From assembly GCA_903927965.1 (NCBI GenBank), contig CAIYPA010000348.1, positions 1 to 64,000 on the forward strand: a DNA stretch of 64,000 nt. Direction: 5' to 3'. The stretch comes from an uncultured Bacteroidia bacterium (GTDB lineage Bacteria > Bacteroidota > Bacteroidia > Bacteroidales > Prolixibacteraceae). Positions 38,644-47,738 of the stretch are shown in pieces. The position numbers and the translations under genes were made by a program. Each line of letters begins with the position of its first letter. Within the stretch, counting starts at the first letter, position 1. Below the pieces are notes generated by a model that saw only the letters and a program-made list of their open reading frames with translations, made no database searches and was not told the origin of the DNA.

Positions 38644-39666
38644 ATGCCGGTCAACAGGAATGCTTTAATCAGGTACAAAACAATCGATTTATGCCTTCAG
38701 AACAGGTACAGAAAATGGACTTTGGACGACCTGGTCGAAGCCTGTTCTGAAAGTCTGTACGAATATGAAGGGATAAAGAAAGGGGTGAGCAGAAGAACTG
38801 TTCAACTCGACATCCAACTGATGAGGAGCGACAAACTGGGTTACAATGCCCCTATCGTTGTAAGGGATAAGAAATTCTATTCTTATGAAGATCAAAGATA
38901 CAGCATCATGAATATCCCGGTATCGGAAAATGACCTGAACAAATTGATGGAAACCGTTGATTTCCTCAAACAATTTAAGGGCTTCTCCTATTTCAGGGAG
39001 CTATACACAGTGGTCCAAAAGTTGGAAGACCACGTTTATTCAAAGAAGATCAAAAGGAAACCAGTTATTGATTTTGAGAGGAACGACAATCTGAAAGGGC
39101 TTGAATTCCTTGAAACCCTTTATCAATCTATCATCAGAAAGAATATCATCGATGTGACCTATCAATCATTTAATGCCAGGCAGGCGCATACTTTCCCATT
39201 TTATCCTTATTTACTCAAAGAATTCAGGAACAGGTGGTTTTTGATCGGGTCCAAAAACAATACCCGTCCCTTGCTGAATCTGGCCATTGACAGGATCTAT
39301 GATGTCAAAAGGACTGAAAAGACATTCACCGAAAACCAAGAATTTGATGCAGAATGTTATTTTAAAGATGTGATCGGTGTCACAGTCAGCCCGGATATCG
39401 AGGCTGAAACCATAATTTTGTTTGTTTACAGGAAACATGCACCCTATGTTTTGACGAAACCATTTCATCACTCACAAAAACTGATTTCCAGGGATGAACA
39501 AGGAATTACAATTTCGTTGATAGTGCAGCACAATTTTGAACTGGAGAAAGATATCCTTGGTTTGGGAGATGGTATTGTTGTCATTTCCCCGGAAAGGCTT
39601 AAAAGAAATATATTCAACAGGTTAAATAAAGCCACCGATCAATACCAATCAATAAATAAGCCTTAA
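38644..39666 (+). CDS. WYL-domain transcriptional regulator
   Basis: N-terminal HTH (VSRRTVQLDIQLMRS), WYL-like core (IIRKNIIDVTYQSF...FPFYPYLLKEFRNRWFLIGSKNN), C-terminal WCX-like region. Confidence 0.88.
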   Translation: MPVNRNALIRYKTIDLCLQNRYRKWTLDDLVEACSESLYEYEGIKKGVSRRTVQLDIQLMRSDKLGYNAPIVVRDKKFYSYEDQRYSIMNIPVSENDLNKLMETVDFLKQFKGFSYFRELYTVVQKLEDHVYSKKIKRKPVIDFERNDNLKGLEFLETLYQSIIRKNIIDVTYQSFNARQAHTFPFYPYLLKEFRNRWFLIGSKNNTRPLLNLAIDRIYDVKRTEKTFTENQEFDAECYFKDVIGVTVSPDIEAETIILFVYRKHAPYVLTKPFHHSQKLISRDEQGITISLIVQHNFELEKDILGLGDGIVVISPERLKRNIFNRLNKATDQYQSINKP

Positions 39667-42220
39667 TGATACCCGCGGGGAAAATGGGAGAGCCTCTGAA
39701 TAAATGTTTATCGAACTCGATTGGTCAACAGGTACCCTCTCAAAATTTGAATACCTGATATTCTGTGAATTAAAAAGGTTCAGGATAGACACACCTGTTT
39801 CACATGCCACCATTTTTAAATTAAACCGATAATTAACAGCCACATCCATCCGATTGTAATCAGGTTGAATATAGGTTGGATTGGAAAATGTTCCTGTACT
39901 CAATGGGAAACCGGAACCATAAACGTAGTTTGCGGAAAAATTGAATTTTTTAATATTAAACAAAACGGCAGCTTTTACTTCATGTCGTTGATCCTGGGGC
40001 GATATACGGTAATTGTTGTTCGGGTAATAGGAAAAACGTTCTTCTGTTTTGCTCAATGTATAAGAAACCCATGCAGAATGGCCCTTATAGTCTTTTTTTT
40101 ATGAAGAAGTCGAGCCCATAACTCCTACCTTCCCCTTTATATATCAAATCCTTAAACCGTTGGTTCCTATTGATGAAACGTGTCATTCCGTCGGTGTGCT
40201 TAAAATAAGCTTCAAGACTGATCGTTAAATCATTTTTGTGATAGGAACCTCCGGCAACCCAGTGAACTGCTTTAAGGACTGGTATATCTTTGTTGTTGCA
40301 TGACGTCCAGAAATAACGGTAATTTCCGAGGTCATCGACCACTGAACTTTTGGTGATAAACTGGTTGTAAATTCCCCAGGCTGCATTGAATTTTGTGGAT
40401 TCACTGAGATTCACACTTGTTGAAACCCGCGGCTGAAGATACAATTGACCCAGGTTAAAGGGGTAATCGGCACGAAATCCCAATTTAATATCAATACCTC
40501 CCGACAAAGTAAGATGATCCTGCAAATATCCATTAGCCCTGGAGACCAATGTTTTTAAATTTGTCTGGTTAATCCCGGCAGAATCGGCACGTAAAAGGAC
40601 ATCGTTCATTTCGTATCCAATCCCCACTTCAAGTAGATGTGACTTATTGATGGTTATATAATTATCTACGCGAGCTGTGGACTCCGCAATCCTGTTGTGG
40701 GTAAGATTATCGTGTTTGACAATCACATCACTGCTTGCATTATTATTAATATATTGCTGTATATCAGATAAATCTGTTTCAAGTGAAGACCAGGAAGTTG
40801 AAAAATTGGTTATGTTGCCATTTTTCCAGGTTCGGCCATAGAAACTTGAGGCCCCAAACTGATAATTATTCTCTGAATTGATTTTAAAAAGGCTTCTGGT
40901 CGTTCCCAAATGGTTAATTGTATATTTAAACCGGTCCTCCCCTCCCAATAAACTGATATAAAAAAGCTCCCCACTATCGGAACGGGCCGTGAACTTTAAA
41001 TTGGCATCGCGGTAATTGTAATCGGGAAAAACCGTATAGTCGATATTGGGTCTTGATTTACTGGTTATAGCCTCCTGATTTTGACTGTTGCCAATCCCCA
41101 TATTTTTGTTGTTGTAAAGATTGTAATAAGTCTGACGAAAAGACATCAACAGTGAGCTATTTTTCCAGAGGGGAACTTCCGCCATTCCATTCAATGTTAC
41201 ATTGTTAATGTTTAGGTTAATAGATGGTTTTGATGTACTGCCCGATTTCCCCGCAATTCGCACAATTCCACCGATACGGTCACCATAAGTTACGTCATAA
41301 CCTCCCTTAAAAACCTCTATTTCTTTGGCAATCAATGGATTTACTGCATCTATATCGTCATTGAAACTTTTTAAACCCCAGATTGTAAAACCATCGAGAA
41401 GTATTTGACTATGACCTTCGTAAGCACCCCAGATGATCAGTCCATTTGATTGTTCGCTTGCTGCAAGGATTCCTGGCATTAACCTCAAGAGCGTAAAAAC
41501 TGAATTGTCATCATTTCCAGATAAATATCTAGCTATCAAATGGTTGATCTTCATAGTGCCAGGTTTATTACCGATCTGGGTGGACCTGTCTGTGGTCTTG
41601 TCCTTTATTACAATTTCGCCAATACCAATTCTTGAAGGGGTTAAATACAATTGATGGTTTATTCCTGCCACCAGAACTGTATCGATTTTATAATATCCTA
41701 AATGTGAAACATTTACTTTAAAGATACTGTCGCCGGCACTAAAATAGGAGAAACTCCCTTTCTGATCAGAAAAGATGATTCGGTTATTTACAAAAATATG
41801 GGAAAAGGGAAGTGCTTCATTTGATTGGGCTTCCACAATCTGGCCAAACAAAATATAGTTCTTTGGTAAAACTTGTTTTTTTTCAGGAAGTATCATAAAA
41901 ACATCACCATGCTTCCTGTATGTTAGTGGTAATCCTGAAATCAAGGATTGGATCGCTTCCTCCGGAGAGTCATATTTATGGTTGATGGATCGGTTGAATT
42001 GTGAAAGTAAATGGTCATTAAAGGAAAATTGAAGCCTGTATTTGTCGCGCAAATCAATTAATATTTTATTTAAAGGCGTATTATTCGACACTATTTCAAC
42101 AGGTTCCGAAAAACAGGTCAAAACAGGAAGAAAAAAAAATATAATGGAAAGAAGATACCGCCGCTTCACGCTAAACCAAATATTAATTGACCAGAAATTC
42201 GCTTCCTGATTTGGCTTCAA
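39649..42220 (-). pseudogene. TonB-dependent receptor with STN-like and carboxypeptidase-like domains, split by frameshift into 40085..42220 and 39649..40056
   Basis: STN region (VEIVSNNTPLNKILIDLRDKYRLQFSFNDHLL), plug and barrel; removing one A from the A8 run at 40093-40100 restores ...FFIKKDYKGHSAWVSYTLSKTEERF... into the downstream ORF, which ends in a normal barrel terminus. Confidence 0.8.
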
Positions 42221-43040
42221 ATGTAAGACCTAAGGAGGTGCAAACCAAATCCAATACCTCTTTTTGTGATAATGTTTTTGAAAAATTTCCCGTATAGGTA
42301 AGTTTAGTATCGCCCCTAAAAACAACCTTAACATTGTATTGTCTTTCGATCTCCTGAATTACTGAAATGACCGACGATCCAGTAAAGATGAACATATTGT
42401 CACGCCACGATTTGACCAGAAGGGAATTTATGCCCTGGACAAATTGTAAAATTCCATCATCATTAATAAAAGCCTGTTCATCAGGACTTAACAATACCGC
42501 CTGTTTATTTTCACTTGAAACAACCCGAACTTTTCCTGTAAAACAGGTCACGTTATAATCATTGTTACGCGAATAGATATTAAAACTCGTCCCCAACACA
42601 GTTGTTTCACCTTTCTGAGAAAGAACAGAAAACCGGTTGCCACTTGTAACCTTGAAAAAAGCTTCGCCGTCCAACGAAATATTCCTGGCGATTTTATACC
42701 AGTAAGGATGATAAGTTACTTTAGTCTGTGCATTTAATTCGATGTATGAACTATCGGGCAAATAAAATGAAAAATGCTGTCCAGCCGGGCAATCAACAGT
42801 TTTGGTATATAACCTTAAAAAGGCGGTCAAGCTCATTAAAATAACGAGAGAAGCAGCAATGGATAAGCGGAAAAAATGGACAAGCACAACTCTTTTTAAT
42901 TGGGGTTGAGGACTTTGGATCTGAGCCATCAGCCTGTTCCATACTTCCTCTTTTGAGACCTGGTAATGCAGCTCAATCTCAGGGAATATCTGCCCATGAT
43001 CATTTTCAGAAAAATCAATTTTAAAATCTCTCTTATTCAT
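42183..43040 (-). CDS. FecR-family anti-sigma factor
   Basis: FSFYLPDSSYIELNAQTKVTYHPYW...ISLDGEAFFKVTSGNRFSVLSQKGETTVLGTSFNIYSRN; C-terminal STN-like domain. Confidence 0.93.
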   Translation of the reverse strand: MNKRDFKIDFSENDHGQIFPEIELHYQVSKEEVWNRLMAQIQSPQPQLKRVVLVHFFRLSIAASLVILMSLTAFLRLYTKTVDCPAGQHFSFYLPDSSYIELNAQTKVTYHPYWYKIARNISLDGEAFFKVTSGNRFSVLSQKGETTVLGTSFNIYSRNNDYNVTCFTGKVRVVSSENKQAVLLSPDEQAFINDDGILQFVQGINSLLVKSWRDNMFIFTGSSVISVIQEIERQYNVKVVFRGDTKLTYTGNFSKTLSQKEVLDLVCTSLGLTFEAKSGSEFLVN

Positions 43041-43526
43041 TTAGTTAGTTATTGCCTTTCTTAAGTATTCGAGTGCATTTTTCATTCGTTTTTCAACAGC
43101 TTTAATGCTTATTCCTACGTTATCAGCAATCTCGTAATATTTCAATCCATCCATCCTACTTAAAAGAAACACTGTCCTTTGCTTTTCTGGCAGGCTTTCA
43201 AGTGCGTTTTCATAGTTTTTCACCAGCTCTTTATAGTGCAATATGTCTGCCGGGCTTTCGCTTAATTCTTCAGAAATTATTCTAGCCTTGTAGTTTTTAA
43301 CAACCTTGTGCTTCCGTAAATTTGTAATCAAGATATCTCCCGCGATTTTATAAAGCAATGCTTTAATGTTTGAAGTCTCAAATTCGGCAACTTTTTCCCA
43401 CAATTTTAAAAAAGTCTCCTGTGCAACATCGGTCGCCAGGTCCTTATCCCCCGACCGATAATATATGTAGTTCCGAACACCCTCAAAATGACTGTCAAAT
43501 ATATTTTTAAATTCTTCCCGTGTCAA
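43041..43526 (-). CDS. RNA polymerase sigma-70 factor, ECF (FecI-like)
   Basis: DLATDVAQETFLKLWEKV, LPEKQRTVFLLSRMDGLKYYEIADNVGISIKAVEKRM. Confidence 0.94.
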   Translation of the reverse strand: MTREEFKNIFDSHFEGVRNYIYYRSGDKDLATDVAQETFLKLWEKVAEFETSNIKALLYKIAGDILITNLRKHKVVKNYKARIISEELSESPADILHYKELVKNYENALESLPEKQRTVFLLSRMDGLKYYEIADNVGISIKAVEKRMKNALEYLRKAITN

Positions 43527-43620
43527 AATTGTAATTGCTTTATAAGGACACGAATATATAAATATTTATTTATTTTCAAAGAACCTAAAATCCTAATTAA
43601 ACAACCATCAAAAAAAGATT

Positions 43621-44655
43621 TCAAGCACGATTATTCCTATGGTGAAAAATAGGAATAAATTTCCTTTCAGGATTGTTAACCGATTGATTTGTAAATTGAT
43701 ATTTTACAGACCTGGGACTCATCCAGGTATCCTGAACCAGTGCATTGGAATAATACTGAAGAAGCCGTCCATAAATTAATGTAGCAGTGGCCAGTCTTTT
43801 ATTGAAAAAGAAAATCAGCCCAAGAATTGCAGGTATTAATCCCGACAGAAGATTGTTCAATATCAGGAAGGTCTGCATAAATACCTGCCTTAAACCCTTC
43901 TCATGCATCGAAACATACTCGTGTTTTGAGATGTTCACTTCAGTTTTGGTGAGAGCCGTTACTTCAATGTTGGCACGTGAAGATCCTCCATGGTCGTGTA
44001 CAACAGAGACATTTTTAAGAAGATAAATTTGCCCACCCAATTCTTTGGCCCGATAACAGAAATCAATATCTTCGGAATACATCCAAAATCGCTCGTTCCA
44101 GCCACCAATTTTATTAAAACTTGATTTACTGATCATTAGCACAGAACCAGAAACCCATTCAGGAAATATGAAACGGTCGGTCTGATACGGTGCAAAATTT
44201 ATATTAAACAATTTTGCCAAAGCTCTTGACCATCCTGTTAAGGAAAAAGGGGATGGGAAAACACCATAAGGTTTGTCTTCTTTTCCATTTTCAGTAAACT
44301 GCCGACACGAAATAATTGAGTTTGCTTTACCAACCCTGGCTTGATCCAACATTGTGAACAGGGCTTTTTCAGTAACAACTGTATCTGGATTTAAAAATAA
44401 AAGATATTTGCCTTTGGCAAAGGCAGACCCTAAATTACAACCGTTGGCAAACCCATAGTTTCCCATATTTGCAATAAAACTGAATCCAGGGTATAACATC
44501 CGATATTCAGGCAATTTATTATCCCTGGAATCATTGTCCACAACAATCACCTCAAAAGCAAAATTGGTCTCCGGTATTGTAGCCAACGAATTGAGACAAG
44601 CTGAGAGCTTATCCCAGCAACGATAATTTACAATAACTATTGATAAGTCTTTCAC
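43621..44655 (-). CDS. Glycosyltransferase family 2
   Basis: MKDLSIVIVNYRCWDKLSACLNSL, VIVVDNDSRDN, YLLFLNPDTVV, WMYSEDIDFCYRAKELG. Confidence 0.95.
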   Translation of the reverse strand: MKDLSIVIVNYRCWDKLSACLNSLATIPETNFAFEVIVVDNDSRDNKLPEYRMLYPGFSFIANMGNYGFANGCNLGSAFAKGKYLLFLNPDTVVTEKALFTMLDQARVGKANSIISCRQFTENGKEDKPYGVFPSPFSLTGWSRALAKLFNINFAPYQTDRFIFPEWVSGSVLMISKSSFNKIGGWNERFWMYSEDIDFCYRAKELGGQIYLLKNVSVVHDHGGSSRANIEVTALTKTEVNISKHEYVSMHEKGLRQVFMQTFLILNNLLSGLIPAILGLIFFFNKRLATATLIYGRLLQYYSNALVQDTWMSPRSVKYQFTNQSVNNPERKFIPIFHHRNNRA

Positions 44656-44917
44656 AATATTCTTGTGTTTACTGGATTAATCAAGACACCCTGATAATTA
44701 AACTCAATTAATTGAAACTAAAATAACTTATTGAGTCCCTCTGGGTTTGTTGTCTTTATACCGCATCACAAGATTTGTACCCTACCGGAAAAATGGAAAT
44801 ATGTTGAAATAAATAGAAATAAGGAGGGTTACGAAATAAATAGAAGTATTTTGAAATAAATGAAAATAAGGGATATACCGATTTTCGATGGTATGATAAA
44901 ACCCTTGGGTTAAAAAC

Positions 44918-44961
44918 ACGAAATTCCACCGAAACTTGATGAGTTTTTGGTGGAATTTCGT
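44918..44961. repeat. Long intergenic hairpin (terminator-like)
   Basis: ACGAAATTCCACC / GGTGGAATTTCGT perfect 13-bp arms. Confidence 0.75.
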
Positions 44962-45019
44962 AATGCTATTTTTGGGCAAAGAAATAGCTGATAATCTATT
45001 GTTAATCAATTAAATGTAA

Positions 45020-46579
45020 TCAGTCAATTGTTTTTTGAATGAGTTCAATTCCGTTGTTTTTGCCAAGATTTTTACTGTATTTTTTCTCTTTAGCGTTGTT
45101 CCAATGTTCCATAATGCCCAGGCTCGCACACCGTGTACCATCCTTTTCGGGGTCATAAACAGTCTTCGAGGGAGGATTATCTGCCTGAGCGGCTTCAATC
45201 AGGTACTGGTCACTGAATTTAATATCCAACATATCAGGCCATTCAGACCTAAGAAAATCAAGTCCTACTGCATCGATAGCAATACCATCCTGTGAGGCAA
45301 ACAAGCTGCATGGCCACTTGTTGTTAAAGGGTTCCATCTGCCATTTTGGGGTTGGGATACCATTGACCAGTTTTGCACCGTACAAACCATCCATCAGGAA
45401 GAGCATCGTTTTTTCTCCCAGATCCTTATGACCCAAAAAATCGACGAACGTCATATATTTTGGCATTCCCTGCCTGTCTTGGTTGAAATTATCATGTGCG
45501 TTTTTATGCCAATCGTTATTGATACTTGTAACACCATAATAGTTTTTCCCACACAGGGTAACTCCTTGTCCCACATGCCCTTTCAACAAGGCAACATTGA
45601 TCAGGTAATCGGCTTCGACTGCACAGGTTGCCAAACCTGTTGCCAATTTACCATTATCGACCGAATAGGGTATTGCGTTGTCAACATAAGTTGATTTTAC
45701 CCTACCGTTACCACCCACATTATCTACAAAAATTACATCGGGAAACTCTTTGTGGCATTTATCAAAGATATTATCGGTAATAAAGCGGCTTGCATCAAAA
45801 ACGGTAATTTTTTTTTGAGGGATGTGTGCATCCCTGATCATAGTACGTAAAAGTGCCAGTGTTACCTGTGGAGAGGCATTTATTTCATTTGAATTGGCTT
45901 GAGAACTGTTGTTGTTTTCGTTTATTTTGATCGCAATCTTTTGATCCTTTTGATAATCAATAGACTTGCCCTTTTTTGACCGATTAAAATAAACAAATAG
46001 GGCCTTCCATGCTTTTGTCAGATTCTTTTCACCTGTAATGGTGGCAATTGTTTTGTCCATCATTTTGTCGGTTTCCTCCTGTGAAGTGTTGGCATCGTCC
46101 CACCAAAAACCATTTGTCCCGTCCCATTTGGCAACCTTGGGATTATGGACCCAAACTACACTTCCTGGATTGATCCCCCGCGCAATCCCAATCGGTTCGT
46201 TGGCCTTTATGACCCATTCAGGAGAATTGATAGCAAACAGGTTCTCAGGGTTCTGTACAAAAAATGCCAACGAACCAGCCAATGTGATCAATAGAAAAAT
46301 CGAACCATACAGGTATTTGGCATTTATAAAACTTAACCTGGCTTTCCGATAGGCAGCCATTGACCCGGTCAATGTCAACAGGTAAATCACAAAACCTGAC
46401 ATCAACGGAGCTGAAGCCTGCATACACGGATAAGTGGCCCTTGATGGTTTAGGAATTACCCTAAACAGGAACCAAACTGTCGAAGTGATTCCCAAACTGA
46501 TAAAGATAATTTTTGCTACAATTGGTTTGCCAATATTGCTCTTCCAGAAATTCTGTAAATTGTGGACAATTGTTTTCAT
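45020..46579 (-). CDS. DUF362-domain protein with N-terminal membrane region
   Basis: KIAIKINENNNSSQANSNEINASPQVTLALLRTMIRDA, VLKGHVGQGVTLCGKNYYGVT-type region, N-terminal TM segments. Confidence 0.8.
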   Translation of the reverse strand: MKTIVHNLQNFWKSNIGKPIVAKIIFISLGITSTVWFLFRVIPKPSRATYPCMQASAPLMSGFVIYLLTLTGSMAAYRKARLSFINAKYLYGSIFLLITLAGSLAFFVQNPENLFAINSPEWVIKANEPIGIARGINPGSVVWVHNPKVAKWDGTNGFWWDDANTSQEETDKMMDKTIATITGEKNLTKAWKALFVYFNRSKKGKSIDYQKDQKIAIKINENNNSSQANSNEINASPQVTLALLRTMIRDAHIPQKKITVFDASRFITDNIFDKCHKEFPDVIFVDNVGGNGRVKSTYVDNAIPYSVDNGKLATGLATCAVEADYLINVALLKGHVGQGVTLCGKNYYGVTSINNDWHKNAHDNFNQDRQGMPKYMTFVDFLGHKDLGEKTMLFLMDGLYGAKLVNGIPTPKWQMEPFNNKWPCSLFASQDGIAIDAVGLDFLRSEWPDMLDIKFSDQYLIEAAQADNPPSKTVYDPEKDGTRCASLGIMEHWNNAKEKKYSKNLGKNNGIELIQKTID

Positions 46580-46641
46580 AGTTGTAGTAATTTTATGACA
46601 AATGTACTCAATCCCAACAATCATGAATTTAACATGTTACA

Positions 46642-47382
46642 CTAAACTTCATGTGGCCTCCAATTTAGAACAGCTTTAAATAATAAAGAGCCTGACGAAA
46701 GTTCCAACGCGTCGATATCGGTCTTTTCCCCGAAGGTGCCCGTCCGAAGTTCGATCTCATCGCCCCAATGGGTTTCGGAAAGAAATTCGAGCGTAAACCC
46801 TGACAAAGTGTATTCATTGTATTGTTCCACCTTGAAACAATCGGTTGCCCAATCAAGATACCGGGTATTGTTGACGTGAAGGTTCTGATCTATTTCGTTA
46901 TAAGCCACAGTCTTACGGAAGACTGTCTGCTCAGTGATGGTTGTGATCCTTTCGGGAAAACTATCCAAAGCCCTCCTGCCTGTATTCTTCGGCAGGACAA
47001 TCCCGGGAATAACGGGTCTTTGTGGTCGCAGGTTGGTTACACCCACTAGCAACCAACCGGATACCCCTCGGACAATCTCCTGTTCTTTGCTGTCATAAAT
47101 AATAAAATCCCGACGGAAGAATAATCCCTCTGTACCACAGGGCCAGGTCTCAAAAAAAATGGTTTCCCCCCAGGAGGGCATCCTGATGATTTCAACCTTC
47201 AAACGTGACAAAGCCCAGAACAAACCCTTTTCGATCAGTGGGTCGTAGCCAACCCCTAAGGAGGCTGCATGGTTTGACGCGACTTCCTGAAAAAACTGCA
47301 TCAATGCCGATGGCTTAATTTTTTGTTGAAAATCAACGTTATAAGATTTAATTTCAAAATTCTCTTTCCAGATTGTGTGCAT
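46642..47382 (-). CDS. Acyl-ACP thioesterase-like hotdog protein
   Basis: W...F.I.SYNVDFQQKIKPSALMQFFQEVASNHAASLG, LDWATDCF, double hotdog layout. Confidence 0.88.
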   Translation of the reverse strand: MHTIWKENFEIKSYNVDFQQKIKPSALMQFFQEVASNHAASLGVGYDPLIEKGLFWALSRLKVEIIRMPSWGETIFFETWPCGTEGLFFRRDFIIYDSKEQEIVRGVSGWLLVGVTNLRPQRPVIPGIVLPKNTGRRALDSFPERITTITEQTVFRKTVAYNEIDQNLHVNNTRYLDWATDCFKVEQYNEYTLSGFTLEFLSETHWGDEIELRTGTFGEKTDIDALELSSGSLLFKAVLNWRPHEV

Positions 47383-47423
47383 GACTATTTAATATATATA
47401 AAGATGTTTACCTAAATAAAAGC

Positions 47424-47535
47424 TACTTGCGGCTGGCAACTGGCGGCTGGCGGCTAGCGGGATCAAACTGGCGGCTAGCGGGATCGTGCCGTAAAGCTAC
47501 AAGCGGCTGGCGGCTGGCGACTTGCGGCTAGCGGA
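47424..47535. repeat. Heptamer-periodic repeat cluster (CTGGCGG-type)
   Basis: ...CTGGCAA CTGGCGG CTGGCGG CTAGCGG GATCAAA CTGGCGG CTAGCGG... Confidence 0.85.
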
Positions 47536-47620
47536 ATACTAACTGAATTTGTACTTTATTTGATGAACAAAAACTCATATTTAAATGATTGTAAGATCAT
47601 TAACAGTCGTCTATCGCATA

Positions 47621-47706
47621 TTGCCAGTCATCTGTTCCCAGTTTTCTGAAGCCAGTTGCCAGTCGCCAGTTCCTAATTGCCAGTCGCCAGAAGCCAGTTG
47701 CATTCG
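47621..47706. repeat. Heptamer-periodic repeat cluster, opposite orientation (nnGCCAG-type)
   Basis: TTGCCAG TCATCTG TTCCCAG TTTTCTG AAGCCAG TTGCCAG TCGCCAG TTCCTAA TTGCCAG TCGCCAG AAGCCAG. Confidence 0.85.
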
Positions 47707-47738
47707 GAAAAAAACCCAAAATTTCTCCCAAAATCCAA

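Noticed and set aside
39649-40056. Stand-alone 135-aa outer-membrane protein
   Set aside because: Its sequence is the missing C-terminal barrel of the adjacent receptor; a 1-nt frameshift explains it better.
47424-47706. CRISPR-like array
   Set aside because: Repeat unit is only 7 bp with no unique spacers and no cas genes nearby.
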